A stretch of 64,000 nt of DNA from SHAN690 sp023262195 (lineage in GTDB: Bacteria > Bacteroidota > Bacteroidia > Flavobacteriales_G > Salibacteraceae), in NCBI GenBank assembly GCA_038142005.1, contig JAYQJE010000006.1:56577-120576 (forward strand), written 5' to 3'. Position numbers and translations under genes: made by a program. The notes beneath the pieces are model-generated. The model did not search any database and was not told where the DNA came from. It saw only the letters and a list, made by a program, of their open reading frames with translations. Shown piece by piece: positions 9,300 to 19,325 of the stretch. The stretch's first letter is position 1; each line of letters opens with the position of its first letter.

Positions 9300-10471
9300 A
9301 TGTCGTTTTCATCGCATTTAGCTCAGACCAGCCCCTACCCTCTGGGTTTAGAAATTGTAGAGGCTGAAGGCTGCTATCTCTATGATAAGTCTGGTAAGCG
9401 GTATTTGGATCTTATTTCTGGTTTGGCCGTATCCAATGTTGGCCACTGTCATCCGGAAGTAGTGAGCGCAATCAAAGCACAGGCAGACCGATTCTTACAC
9501 CTGATTCCTTATGGTGAAATAAGCCAAGCGCCACAAAACTTGCTGGCAGAGAAGCTCGCGACCATCTTACCGCATTCGCTCAACAGCAGCTACTTCGTAA
9601 ATTCTGGAACAGAAGCTAATGAGGCTGCACTCAAACTAGCGAAACGCGCAACCGGCAGGCACGAAGTCGTTGCAATCAAAGGAAGTTATCATGGTGCCAC
9701 CCATGGTTCACTCAGCGTTACAGGCAACGAGACTAAAAAACGTGCCTTTCGCCCATTTGTGCCAGGAAGCTCATTTATTGAATTGAACAATCTAGAGCAA
9801 TTGGAATTGATTAACGAGCGCACCGCAGCAGTAATTATTGAGCCGATAATGGGTGATGCGGGGTAAGAATTCCAGATGAGAGTTACATAAAAGCCTTGCG
9901 AAAGCGATGTGATGAAACTGGCACACTACTGATCTTTGATGAAATTCAAACCGGTTTTGGAAGAACGGGAAAGATGTTTGCCTTTGAGCATTTTAATGTA
10001 GTTCCGGATATCCTCACCATTGCCAAAGCTTTTGGCGGAGGAATGCCGATTGGGGCATTTGTATCGTCAATAGAAAACATGAGTCAACTGACTCACAGCC
10101 CAATGCTTGGCCACATCACAACTTTTGGTGGCAATCCTGTTTGCTGTGCTGCTGCGTTAGCTAATATCAATGTTTTACTGCGTGAGCCTTGGATTGAAGA
10201 TGTGGATAAAAAAGGTAAACTGTTTAAAGAAAGACTAGATCATAAGGCTGTAGTTGAATTCCGTCAGATAGGCTTGATGATGGCTGTAGAGCTTGCCTCA
10301 GAAGCACAGGTAAGTCGTGTGATTCAGTCGCTTCTGGAGAAAGGAGTTATTGGCTTCTATTTTTTGAGTTGTAGAAACGCGTTTAGACTGGCACCACCAT
10401 TGTGCATCACATTGGATCAAATTGACTTTGCTTGTGATTGTATTGCTGAAGCATTAGATGCCTTGGATTAA
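9300..10471 (+). CDS. Class III PLP aminotransferase (acetylornithine/ornithine type), frameshifted
   Basis: About 390 residues after correction. PLP-enzyme signatures: YFVNSGTEANEAALKLA, KGSYHGATHGSLS, LIFDEIQTGFGRTGKMFA and ILTIAKAFGGGMPIGAFV, where the Lys of the last motif is the PLP Schiff-base residue. Within class III it resembles acetylornithine/ornithine transaminases, but substrate cannot be fixed from sequence and there are no arg genes adjacent. The frame stops early at GDAG; adding one G to the G4 run 9860-9863 restores GDAGVRIPDESYI. Confidence 0.88.
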
Positions 10472-10990
10472 ATCCTGAAGGCAATTTTTCCACCAATCCA
10501 AAAATCTACTTCAACCAAAGTATCCACTGGGTCATAAACTGATGGATAATTGGGCGAGGCTCCCTTTACCTCACCTGAGGCCAGACTATTAAGCGCTCTA
10601 TCTGCAATGAGCAAATTGAATGTAGGTCCAATCATTAATGATGGCCTCTTCTGTCCTAATTTTATGTTCATTAAAGGGTCAAAATGAGGGTTTAATAATA
10701 GGTGGTTGTTAGGACCTGCAACGTGCATAAATGAGCGTGCCTTTAATTCTAGATTATAATTTACTCGCTTTTTTGCTTGGCCCAACTGTGTTCCAATACC
10801 ATAGGAGTAGCTCCACATACTTAAGCCAGTGTATGAACCGTAGCCAACTTCAAGTATGTTATAAAACCTTCGGTTACCCGTTCGGAAACTTAGGTTATAT
10901 GGGTGTATCTCATCGGTATGAAACTCAAGTGACTTCATTCCTTTTTTTGAGAATGATAAAAAGCCAAGACTTAATTCTGATGAATCACCT
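10468..10990 (-). pseudogene. C-terminal fragment of an outer-membrane barrel protein
   Basis: About 170 codons of beta-barrel-like sequence (alternating segments such as GELSLGF-like ELSLGFLSFSKKG, RRFYNILEVGYGSYTG, KIAFRI with aromatic or Ile ends). It has no signal peptide or start; the open frame runs upstream to about 10990, where it meets the ECF sigma fragment on the same strand. The first in-frame ATG (10938) lies inside a strand segment, so it is not a real start. It is best read as the 3' end of a larger barrel gene. It overlaps the aminotransferase stop by 4 bases. Confidence 0.6.
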
Positions 10991-11200
10991 ATTGTGGGTG
11001 CTTCTCAATAAATAACTCTGCATAGAACCATCAACGATGATTGAATCGCGCTTGTCCCAAATAGAAACGAAAAGACTTTGTACTATATCTGCCGCTTCAT
11101 CTATATTACCTACCATTTTATTGGCATATCCAACCAGCGGGGCATAATGCCTCCTGAATATGACCTCAAACTCACGCTTATCATTAAATATAGATGACAC
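10985..11200 (-). pseudogene. N-terminal fragment of an ECF sigma-70 factor
   Basis: 71 codons matching sigma-70 region 2 of extracytoplasmic-function sigma factors: FEVIFRRHYAPLVGYANKMV, DEAADIVQSLFVSIWDKRD and SYLLRSTHNR. Region 4 (promoter -35 recognition) is absent; the frame ends right where barrel coding sequence begins. ECF factors of this group usually run 160-190 residues. The start is GTG at 11200. Either a true deletion removed the rest or the assembly skipped it. Confidence 0.78.
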
Positions 11201-11301
11201 TTGTGGCAGTGTTTATTAATTGTTGGCTATTGGCATTTTTACTTTGAAAGTCCTAAATGGAATTGTTAATTCAAATCAAAAGCCAATAGACGATTCCATG
11301 T

Positions 11302-11906
11302 CTAGTTTGTGAACACAAAGTCATTCGCTGCAATTGAATGGCAATTGGTGCAATAATTATTCAGCAATTCAGGCCCGCGTTGTTGAACTCCACTATTGTC
11401 TCTAAGGATATAGCCTTTGCGGTTTAGTAAAACCACTCCCAATCATTACTCGTTGGCGCCTCTCCCTTTTCAAGCTTGAGCATACCAACATATTCGTCAT
11501 CTACCGCTGAGCCCTGAACAGCACTATGTTTTACAATCATAGTTCCGGGTTCATACTGTCCATTTACCAACACCAACTCCTGATTGGCATAAACGCTTCT
11601 TACAGAAAAACTATCATTTCCTAGGTGTGCAAATCCGAGCAAACTATCAGGCCCAGTGATAATATCTACTAGAATCCAGTTTCGCCAGTTTTCAAACGAT
11701 AGGCATGATTCATCAGACAGAGCGGCTTCAGGATTATAGTTGACGGCTGCCGAGTCAATACAACCCTTGATGTAATTACAACTTCCATTGTCATAATTGG
11801 CTTCACTTGAGTAATTTCTTGCCAACTCGTCTGTGCAACCTTCTTTGCGGCATGACACAAAACCAACTAAACATACACTGAGCGAATAAATAAGCAATCG
11901 ATTCAT
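11302..11906 (-). CDS. Cytochrome P460-type heme lipoprotein with Cys repeats, frameshifted
   Basis: About 201 residues. Lipoprotein signal ending GFVSC; two tandem copies of a Cys motif (GCTDELARNYSSEANYDNGS and GCIDSAAVNYNPEAALSDES, each followed by Cys); then a P460-like domain (FENWRNWILV, GFAHLGNDSFSV, GTMIVKHS, EYVGMLKLEKGEAP, DWEWF). The frame ends at WEWFY, but adding one base at 11429-11432 continues into LLNRKGYIL and a c-type heme site CTNCHS, ending FVFTN, exactly like complete P460 homologs. Probably a periplasmic heme oxidoreductase; substrate unknown. The true start is the ATG at 11906, giving a proper signal peptide. Confidence 0.8.
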
Positions 11907-12001
11907 TTTGTGAAAGTATAATGTTGTGCTTAAAGTTGAAGCTTTCAGCAATAATCAATTGGGCTTTTGCTTCTAAAAAGAATTAAGCCGACCTTTATAA
12001 T

Positions 12002-12622
12002 GTGATTCTAAGAATACATCCCGATAACCCACAACCCCGTGAACTGCAGAAAGTGGTTGATATATTGAAAGGTGGTGGGGTAATTATATATCCGACAGAC
12101 ACGGTTTATGGTCTGGGTTGCGATATCACCAACAAAAAAGCGGTAGAGCGCATTGCAAAGCTTAAAGGGTTAAAACCAGAAAAGGCGAATTTATCCATCA
12201 TTTGCTATGATTTGAGCCACATCTCAGACTACGCAAAGCTGAGTGATAATCGCGTGTTTAAGATTATGAAAAGTGCGCTGCCTGGACCATTCACCTTCAT
12301 TTTAGAGGCAAGCAACAACCTTCCCAAAGTCTTTACTAATAAAAAGAAGACCATTGGCATTAGGGTTCCTGATCATAATATTCCGAGAGAACTGGTAAGG
12401 CTACTTGGCAACCCTATCGTAACGACTTCTATACGTGATGAAGATGATATCATTGAGTATAGCACTGACCCATCGTTGATCTATGAAAAGTTTGAGCATT
12501 TGGTTGACTGTGTGATTGATGGCGGGTATGGAAATCAAATTCCTTCGACCATCGTTAGCTGTTTGGATGGCGATTTAGAAATTGTCCGGGAAGGGCTTGG
12601 TGATGTTAATATGCTTGAATAA
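12002..12622 (+). CDS. L-threonylcarbamoyladenylate synthase family protein (YciO/Sua5)
   Basis: 206-residue YrdC-fold protein. GGGVIIYPTDTVYGLGCDIT and the KLKGLKPEKANLSIICYDLS region identify the family that makes threonylcarbamoyl-AMP for tRNA t6A37. The length and PEKANLSI segment suggest the YciO branch, whose role is less certain than that of TsaC/Sua5. The start is GTG at 12002. Intact and cytosolic; followed by yaaA in the same direction. Confidence 0.88.
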   Translation: MILRIHPDNPQPRELQKVVDILKGGGVIIYPTDTVYGLGCDITNKKAVERIAKLKGLKPEKANLSIICYDLSHISDYAKLSDNRVFKIMKSALPGPFTFILEASNNLPKVFTNKKKTIGIRVPDHNIPRELVRLLGNPIVTTSIRDEDDIIEYSTDPSLIYEKFEHLVDCVIDGGYGNQIPSTIVSCLDGDLEIVREGLGDVNMLE

Positions 12623-12661
12623 TTCTTGAAAACATTCCGGAGCTATCGCATGTTTGCCCTT

Positions 12662-12669
12662 TAGATTCG
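12662..12669 (+). promoter_or_regulatory. yaaA: TAGATTCG promoter-like box of yaaA
   Basis: Seven of eight match to TAnnTTTG, ending four bases before the yaaA ATG. Same position as in pyrD, ftsE, marR and arginase. Confidence 0.35.
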
Positions 12670-12673
12670 TGCT

Positions 12674-13444
12674 ATGATTACAATTATTTCTCCTGCCAAG
12701 ACCCTTGACTTCGAGTCGGAATATGAAGTCGATAACCTTACAAATCCAGATGATCTGGAAGTTTCAAAACGTGTGATTAAAAAACTCCGAACATTGAGTA
12801 AAAAGAAGCTCGGTGCACTCATGAATATTAATCATGATTTGGTGGAAGTGAATACGATGAGGTATCAAGAATGGACCACAAACTTGAATAATGCGCAAAC
12901 GCAGCCTGCCCTACTTGCTTTCAATGGAGAGGTTTATCGTGGGTTAGATGCAAAATCCTTTAGTGATACTGATCTTAAATATGCACAAGAGCATTTGCGA
13001 ATTCTAAGCGGCTTGCACGGCATTCTTAGGCCGCTAGACCGGTTGCAAGCATATCGCTTGGAAATGGGAACATCAATTCCTGTAGGCAGAAAGAAAAATC
13101 TGTATGATCTGTGGCGAGATAGAGTGACTGAGCGCCTTAACCAACAACTCAAGGTCTTAGGCACAGATTGTATAATCAACTTAGCCTCAACTGAGTATAG
13201 CAAAGTGGTCGATTTCAAAAGAATTGATGGCCAAGTAATCATACCGGTATTTAAAGACTTGAAAAATGGAGAGTACAAGGTGGTCATGACATGGGCTAAA
13301 TCGGCTCGAGGCAAGATGGCAAGCTATATTATTCGCAATCGTATAGAGAAGCCTGAGGACTTGAAAGGTTTTGAGGAGTACTCCTATAATGATCGATTAA
13401 GCACAGAAAATGAGTGGGTATTCACACGAGAGGGATATCCATGA
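12674..13444 (+). CDS. yaaA: Peroxide stress protein YaaA (UPF0246)
   Basis: 256-residue DUF328/UPF0246 protein. YaaA lowers intracellular free iron and protects DNA under peroxide stress in E. coli. The N-terminal signature ISPAKTLDFES, then ALLAFNGEVYRGLDA, LRILSGLHGILRPLD and CIINLASTEYSK are family hallmarks; K-T-L-D and the ASxEY motif are the most conserved. Full length and intact. Confidence 0.94.
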   Translation: MITIISPAKTLDFESEYEVDNLTNPDDLEVSKRVIKKLRTLSKKKLGALMNINHDLVEVNTMRYQEWTTNLNNAQTQPALLAFNGEVYRGLDAKSFSDTDLKYAQEHLRILSGLHGILRPLDRLQAYRLEMGTSIPVGRKKNLYDLWRDRVTERLNQQLKVLGTDCIINLASTEYSKVVDFKRIDGQVIIPVFKDLKNGEYKVVMTWAKSARGKMASYIIRNRIEKPEDLKGFEEYSYNDRLSTENEWVFTREGYP

Positions 13445-13508
13445 AATTTAGTTGATATGTTCTCTAGTGTGGGCTAATTAAACTCACTAAATAGCTCAAA
13501 TTTGTCGC

Positions 13509-14733
13509 ATGACGTTTAACTACATCTGGATAGGGTTCTTTCTCGTAGCCTTCGTTGTGGCCCTCTTCAAACTGCTTTTTTTTTGGTGATACACAAGTTT
13601 TTGGAACCATGGTGCAAAGCACCTTTGATATGGCCAAAATCAGTGTTGATATAAGCTTCTATCTGATTGGAGTTATTGCTTTATGGCAAGGAATAATGAA
13701 AATTGGCGAAGATGGTGGAGCGGTTCGGCTTTTAACCAGGTTGGTTTCACCATTCTTTAACCGGCTTTTTCCCGAGCTACCGAAAGACCATCCTGCATCT
13801 GGATCCATGATGATGAATTTCAGCGCTAATATGCTCGGCTTAGATAATGCTGCTACTCCGCTTGGGTTAAAGGCCATGCAGGAATTGCAAGAGGTTAACC
13901 CTAACAAAGATGAGATCTCTAATCCTATGATTATGTTTTTGGTATTGAACACTTCAGGCCTTACAGTAGTGCCCGTAAGTGTAATGGCCATTAGAGCTGC
14001 TGGTGGAGCAGCGAATCCATCGGATGTCTTCTTGCCTATCTTACTCGCAACATATTTTGCAAGCCTAGCAGGACTTCTATTTGTTTCCTTTAAGCAGCGA
14101 ATCAACTTGTTTCAGCCTGTGTTACTCAGCTGGATCGTTGGGGTTACGCTTACGCTGCTTGGGGCTATATATTGGCTGACACAAATGCCACAAGAACAAG
14201 TAGCGCAAATATCAAATGTGTTTGGCAACGGACTGATTTTATTAATCATTATCTCCTTTATCTTAATGGCATTAAGGCAAAAGGTCAATGTATATGAGTC
14301 TTTTATCAATGGAGCGAAGGATGGTTTTAGCGTTGCTGTTAAAATCATTCCTTACCTCGTAGCAATGCTTGTAGCAATCGGTTTATTACGCACAAGCGGA
14401 GCACTTGATGACGCCCTACAAGGTATTGCGGCTCTATTCCAGCTTCCAAGCGATTTAGTGAATGCATTGCCAACAGCACTTATGAAACCACTGAGCGGAA
14501 GTGGAGCTAGGGGAATGATGGTTGAAGCCATGGAAACATACGGAGCAGATTCATTCACAGGTCGATTAGCCAGTGTATTCCAAGGCTCTACGGAGACTAC
14601 GTTTTATACGCTTGCAGTGTACCTCGGTTCTGTTGGAATTAGAAAATCTCGATATGCCTTAGGCGCAGGATTGTTTGCTGATTTTGCAGGAATAATCGCG
14701 GCTATTGTAGTGGCTTATATCTTCTTTGGATAG
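13509..14733 (+). CDS. SpmA/SpmB-like nucleoside recognition domain membrane protein, frameshifted
   Basis: About 407 residues, two Gate/nucleoside-recognition domains fused in one chain, resembling B. subtilis spore maturation proteins SpmA and SpmB. Visible landmarks are MMNFSANMLGLDNAATPLG in the first half and MKPLSGSGARGMMVEAM with STETTFYTLAVYLG in the second. Eight or more membrane helices. The role in a non-sporulating Bacteroidota is unknown, probably transport. The start ATG at 13509 reads TFNYIWIGFFLVAFVVALFK; the frame is then lost at a T9 run (13576-13584), where one T fewer gives LLFFGDTQVFG. A CAAATTTG box ends four bases before the ATG. Confidence 0.85.
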
Positions 14734-14779
14734 AAGCATTGAACTCGGCTCAATGGTTAAAGCTAATGTTTGAATTAGA

Positions 14780-15661
14780 TCATTTAAATCTTTGTAGCTT
14801 AGATAGTTTCCATAGATCAAACCAAAGCAAATTTGGAGCTGGACCTATTAAATTAAGCATGATTCTAGACTCAAAAAAAGCGACTATGTATGACAGTATG
14901 CCAATTAGCCCAAAACGCCTTAGCAAGAGGTAGTATTTAGCAAGTCTAATGCTAGAATCAACTCGCCTTTGGTTGATAAGCATTTTAAGATTCTTGAGTC
15001 CATTTTCTGACTTTTGAATGAATCGATCAAATGTTTCCAACCCGACGTGCTCAATAGGATTATATACGTGTTTAATTGAAAATCCTGCGCGCTTAAGTTC
15101 TTGAGCAAATAAGGTGTCCTCATGTCCATATCCAACAAGCGTCTCATCCATCTTAATGCTATCATACACTGTTTTGCGTATAAGGAAATTGTTGGTCATG
15201 AAGCTCTTATATGGGTTGAGCCTTCTGTTTTCTACTAAGATAGCTTCACGTATGCTTCCGCAATACCAATGGAAATATAGATCATGATCATCAGGGGCCT
15301 CATCGTTATATACTCTACCCCCGTATATCACATCATAACTATTCCAATGCTTGGTGTAGTTTACTAGATACGAATCTGAAATTGTAGCCCCATCACAGTC
15401 TAAAAACAGAAGGTTTTCGAATCTGGCTTTTTCTACGAGCCTATTACGGATGGCACTCCGGCCTAGGTTTTTGTCTGATTCCATCCATAAGACATTTTCG
15501 AAATTGCCGACTTCACGATTTAGCTCCAAAAAACTTAGCTCGCTCTTATCATCAAGACAGATGATTTCAACTTCAAACTCAAGTTCTATGGATTGATCAG
15601 AAAGGTTTTTGACGAATTGCCTAACATCATAATTGTAGATAGGAATTAGAATGCTCAGCAT
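14780..15661 (-). CDS. Family 2 glycosyltransferase
   Basis: 293-residue GT-A glycosyltransferase. N-terminal MLSILIPIYNY, an acceptor/nucleotide region ending LLFLDCDGAT (the DxD metal site) and a GYGHEDTLFAQELKRAGF motif near residue 185, all typical of GT2. A C-terminal membrane-associated helix (RFGLIGILSYIVAFF) may anchor it. Sugar and acceptor are not predictable. The start lies 5 bases after the ftsE stop, so they are probably co-transcribed. Confidence 0.88.
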   Translation of the reverse strand: MLSILIPIYNYDVRQFVKNLSDQSIELEFEVEIICLDDKSELSFLELNREVGNFENVLWMESDKNLGRSAIRNRLVEKARFENLLFLDCDGATISDSYLVNYTKHWNSYDVIYGGRVYNDEAPDDHDLYFHWYCGSIREAILVENRRLNPYKSFMTNNFLIRKTVYDSIKMDETLVGYGHEDTLFAQELKRAGFSIKHVYNPIEHVGLETFDRFIQKSENGLKNLKMLINQRRVDSSIRLAKYYLLLRRFGLIGILSYIVAFFESRIMLNLIGPAPNLLWFDLWKLSKLQRFK

Positions 15662-15666
15662 TGATG

Positions 15667-16458
15667 TTAGTCGCTGTTTTGTTCATCCAATGAGCCGAGC
15701 TTAGGGTCATTGTCATCCCCAACTGGTGCGTCATTCGTTTTTGTGCTGTGCCCAGCAGTTACATTCTGATTTAGTCCACTGGCACCACTTATCTGAGAGT
15801 CAAGAACACGCCCACCTTTACATGTCAGTGTTCGATTACCATATTTACTCATATGCACGTAATCGTGGGTTGCCATTAAAACAGAACGACCCGATTGGCT
15901 GATATCATATAAAAGCTTGAGGATGTTATCTGAAGTTTCAGGGTCAAGGTTACCTGTTGGCTCATCGGCAAGAATTAATACCGGATCGTTTATCAATGAT
16001 CTTGCTATAGCAACGCGTTGCTGCTCACCACCACTTAGTTCATGAGGCATTTTAAAACCCTTAGTGCTCAAATCGACCTTTTCCAATACCTCTGTAATCC
16101 TGGCCTTCATTTTGTTTTTATCCTTCCATCCAGTTGCCTTCATCACGAAAATCAAATTCTCGGCAACCGAGCGGTCACTCAACAATTGAAAGTCTTGAAA
16201 TACAATTCCGAGGGTGCGTCTTAAAAATGGAATCTGCTTACGTTTCAATTTGCGCAGGTTGAATTCTCCAACCCTCCCCTCTCCTTCGGTCATCTCTAAC
16301 TCACCATAGAGTGTTTTGAGCAGGCTGCTTTTACCAGTACCCGTTTTCCCGATGAGGTAAATAAACTCTCCCTTATTTATATCAAAGTTTACATCTTTCA
16401 GCACTAGATGCTTATCGATATAAATATTACAGTCTTTAATCGAAACGATTGATTCCAT
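15667..16458 (-). CDS. ftsE: Cell division ABC ATPase FtsE-like, with acidic tail
   Basis: 263-residue ABC ATPase of the FtsE/LolD group. Walker A LIGKTGTGKSSLLKTLYG, signature LSGGEQQRVAIARSL, Walker B VLILADEPTGNLDPE and switch His in MATHDY. FtsE pairs with FtsX to control peptidoglycan amidases in division; no ftsX is in this window. The catalytic domain ends near residue 222, and the last ~40 residues form an unusual Asn/Asp/Ser/Gly-rich tail (NDAPVGDDNDPKLGSLDEQ). Intact. Confidence 0.85.
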   Translation of the reverse strand: MESIVSIKDCNIYIDKHLVLKDVNFDINKGEFIYLIGKTGTGKSSLLKTLYGELEMTEGEGRVGEFNLRKLKRKQIPFLRRTLGIVFQDFQLLSDRSVAENLIFVMKATGWKDKNKMKARITEVLEKVDLSTKGFKMPHELSGGEQQRVAIARSLINDPVLILADEPTGNLDPETSDNILKLLYDISQSGRSVLMATHDYVHMSKYGNRTLTCKGGRVLDSQISGASGLNQNVTAGHSTKTNDAPVGDDNDPKLGSLDEQNSD

Positions 16459-16462
16459 CTAA

Positions 16463-16470
16463 CAAATTTA
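16463..16470 (-). promoter_or_regulatory. ftsE: TAAATTTG promoter box of ftsE
   Basis: Perfect TAnnTTTG match ending exactly four bases before the ftsE ATG; would give a leaderless or near-leaderless transcript covering ftsE and the glycosyltransferase. Confidence 0.45.
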
Positions 16471-16567
16471 AGTCTGTAATTCTCCGAAATACGCATTGTG
16501 AATAATAGTTGCCGACATGCGTTTTGTGGAAAAGCGAAGAAGCGCCACAAGTCCGTTTATTTGCTGT

Positions 16568-17064
16568 ATGCAATTGGGTATAATCAGTGATACACACTCA
16601 TTTATAGATGATCGAATTTTAAATCATCTCGCTGATTGCGACATGATTATTCATGCAGGTGATGTGGGAGATGAATCTGTTTTAGATAAGCTTGAGAGCT
16701 TGAATGAAACGGTTTGCGTTTACGGCAACATTGATGACCAAAGAATTCGCAAACGTTGCCCACTGTTCGAATTGGTAGAGGTTGATAAGCTGAGGGTGCT
16801 CGTTGTCCATATCGCTGGAGTGGGGGAAAATACAACTCGACAACCTCAAAATTGATAGCTAAACATAACCCCGATGTATTGATCTGTGGACATTCTCATA
16901 TCTTAAAAGTTTTCAATCCGAAATCATTTAATCATGTACACATCAATCCAGGAGCGGCCGGCCGACATGGTTTTCACAAGACTCGAACCCTGATCAAAGT
17001 TGAAGTAATCGGTGGCAAGCTCTGTAATATGCGGGTGGTTGAACTTGGCGGCCGATCAACGTAA
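16568..17064 (+). CDS. YfcE-type metallophosphoesterase, frameshifted
   Basis: About 165 residues, calcineurin-like phosphodiesterase of the YfcE/MJ0936 group. Metal ligands in order: D in GIISDTHSF, D in IIHAGDVGD, N in VYGNIDD, H in VVHIAGVG, H in LICGHSHILK. The frame is lost at the G5 run 16822-16826; adding one G gives VGGKYNSTTSKLIAKHNPD. The start ATG at 16568 fits the family; the in-frame upstream ATG at 16517 adds an unlikely extension. It overlaps the convergent DUF4293 gene by 9 bases. Probably a small phosphodiesterase; substrate unknown. Confidence 0.9.
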
Positions 17065-17511
17065 TCTGTCGGCAGACCTTACAAGATCTTCATCTTTCTT
17101 AATCGCTTTTGATGCCAGCCAAAGCAAGACGGTAGAAATTAACGGCATTACGACTCCCATGCCATATTGAATATCAAAATCGGCATTTGCCTCGTCAAGA
17201 ATTTGTATTCCCTGATAGTGAGCCAGAGAAAACATGATGAGCACAAGAATTTGCTGAATCCAAATGATTCGAATGAACTTCATCTGCTTGGGTCGATCTT
17301 TATACATAAATATTGATGCCAAAATCAGCGCAACACCTACAATAAGTGTCAGTGTTAAGGGAGTTGATTGTGCCCCATCTACCGTGCCTTCTAGGTCTGT
17401 TAATTCGTAAATCATACCCTCAGAACTGTAAGTGACCCAGCTGATTAAAAGCCCTAAGCCTGAAAAGAGTGCAGCGAATAAGAGATAGAGTGATTGAATA
17501 CGTTGAAGCAT
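17056..17511 (-). CDS. DUF4293 membrane protein
   Basis: 151-residue protein of the Bacteroidota DUF4293 family. N-terminal MLQRIQSLYLLFAAL is characteristic. Four membrane helices (LYLLFAALFSGLGLLISW; LTLTLIVGVALILASIF; IIWIQQILVLIMFSLA; MGVVMPLISTVLLWLA). Function unknown. It lies upstream of and divergent from rho, as is common in this phylum. Confidence 0.88.
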   Translation of the reverse strand: MLQRIQSLYLLFAALFSGLGLLISWVTYSSEGMIYELTDLEGTVDGAQSTPLTLTLIVGVALILASIFMYKDRPKQMKFIRIIWIQQILVLIMFSLAHYQGIQILDEANADFDIQYGMGVVMPLISTVLLWLASKAIKKDEDLVRSADRLR

Positions 17512-17704
17512 GAGGCAAGACTTTTTTGTACAAAAATCAAAATCTTATTCATTTTTTGCCAAAAACCTGCTTATTATTGCATCCGAAGCGGTAAGCGATT
17601 TTCCTTTCATGCCTACTGCGAAACATCAATTTAATTATCGATCTCAAGTATTATTGATAACGACCTCTAGGTCATACTCCATGTAAGAGAATTTATACCA
17701 TTAT

Positions 17705-19301
17705 ATGTACGACATTACTGAACTCAACGAAAAGAAGGTTGCTGAACTAAAAGAAATTGCAGACAAGCTCAACGTTCCTAAATCAGATAAACTAAAAAAA
17801 CAGGATCTGATATACCAAATCCTTGATTTACAAGCGATGCAGCCAAGCAGCACCGCACCTAAGGGTGACGAGGATAATGAAAAGTCGAGCGCTCCAGCTA
17901 AGCCACGTAAGCCAAGACAAGAGCGCACGCCAAGACCAGCGCAAAAAGACTCAACAAACAAACCGGCACGAGAATCGAAGCCGAGCGCAGATAATTCAAA
18001 TGCGAAGAAACCGGATGATAACGCTGAGAAACCGAAGGCGAATAACTCCAATGAGTCTAACGATAATCAGACTGATCGCAAGGACAACAGGAATGATAAA
18101 GGTGATAAAGATCGTAATGAGCGCAACGACCGAAATGATCGAAACCGCCAGAGAAAAGAAAAGGCTGAATACAAATACAACTTTGATGAAATCGTAATGG
18201 CCGAAGGCTGTTTAGAGATTATGAAAGAAGGGTATGGATTTCTTCGTTCGGCTGATTACAGTTACCTTACTTCACCTGACGATATCTACGTATCTCAATC
18301 TCAAATCAAACTATTCGGATTAAAAACGGGAGACACCATATTAGGAACCATACGACCTCCGAAAGAAGGTGAAAAGTACTACCCACTTCTGCGCATCGAG
18401 AAGATCAATGGTTTGCCATTTGCCGCAGTAAGAGATCGAGTTCCATTTGATTACCTGACACCGTTATTTGCCAATGAAAAGTTCAAGCTTACTGGACATT
18501 CAAAAGAAACGCATTCAACGCGGATCATCGACCTCTTCACTCCTATTGGAAAAGGTCAACGTGGATTGGTTGTAGCCCCAACCAAAAACTGGTAAAACGG
18601 AAATACTCAAGGAAATAGCCAATGCAATAGCACATAACCACCCTGAGGTTTATCTGATGATATTGCTCATAGACGAGCGCCCTGAAGAGGTTACGGATAT
18701 GGAGCGCAGTGTAAATGCTGAAGTAGTTGCTTCAACATTTGACGAACCAGCCGATCGACACGTGAAAGTGTCAAATATTGTTTTAGAAAAGGCGAAGCGG
18801 ATGGTAGAGTGTGGCCATGATGTGGTGATTCTTCTGGACTCGATTACACGTCTGGCTCGAGCATACAATACCACAGCTCCGGCATCGGGCAAAGTATTGA
18901 CTGGCGGTGTGGATGCAAATGCATTACACAAGCCAAAGCGCTTCTTTGGGGCGGCACGTAACATTGAAAATGGTGGATCACTGACCATCATTGCTACAGC
19001 TCTTACAGAAACCGGATCGAAGATGGACGAAGTAATCTTCGAAGAATTTAAGGGAACTGGAAACATGGAACTTCAACTTGACAGAAAGTTGAGTAATAGA
19101 AGAGTATTCCCAGCAATAGACCTGGTTGCATCAAGCACACGAAGAGACGATATGCTTATGGAGAAAGATGTTCTTCAACGTATGTGGATTCTGCGTAAGC
19201 ACCTCACAGACATGAATACCATCGAAGCAATGGAATTCTTGAAGCAACAAATGAATCATACTAAAACCAATGAGGAGTTTTTGATTTCGATGAATGGTTA
19301 A
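17705..19301 (+). CDS. rho: Transcription termination factor Rho, frameshifted
   Basis: Hexameric RNA helicase that ends transcription. About 531 residues, long because of an insert: N-terminal Rho_N (LNEKKVAELKEIADKLNVPK), then roughly residues 55-155 of disordered Lys/Asn/Asp/Arg/Glu-rich sequence (ERNDRNDRNRQRKEK), then the cold-shock RNA-binding fold (EGCLEIMKEGYGFLRS) and the ATPase (LLIDERPEEVTDMERSV, LDSITRLARAYNT, QLDRKLSNRRVFPA). The frame breaks inside Walker A at A5 18584-18588; one A fewer gives VVAPTKTGKTEILKEIANA. Other Rho proteins have PPKTGKT here, so Pro to Thr is either real or part of the error. Confidence 0.95.
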
Positions 19302-19325
19302 GGCAACCGAAAAACACTAAAATTG

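Noticed and set aside
13509..14733. Sporulation function
   Set aside because: SpmA/B-like proteins are common in non-sporulating Bacteroidota; the domain alone does not imply spores.
17701..18051. 116-codon minus-strand ORF opposite rho
   Set aside because: Reads the repetitive Rho insert backwards; shadow.
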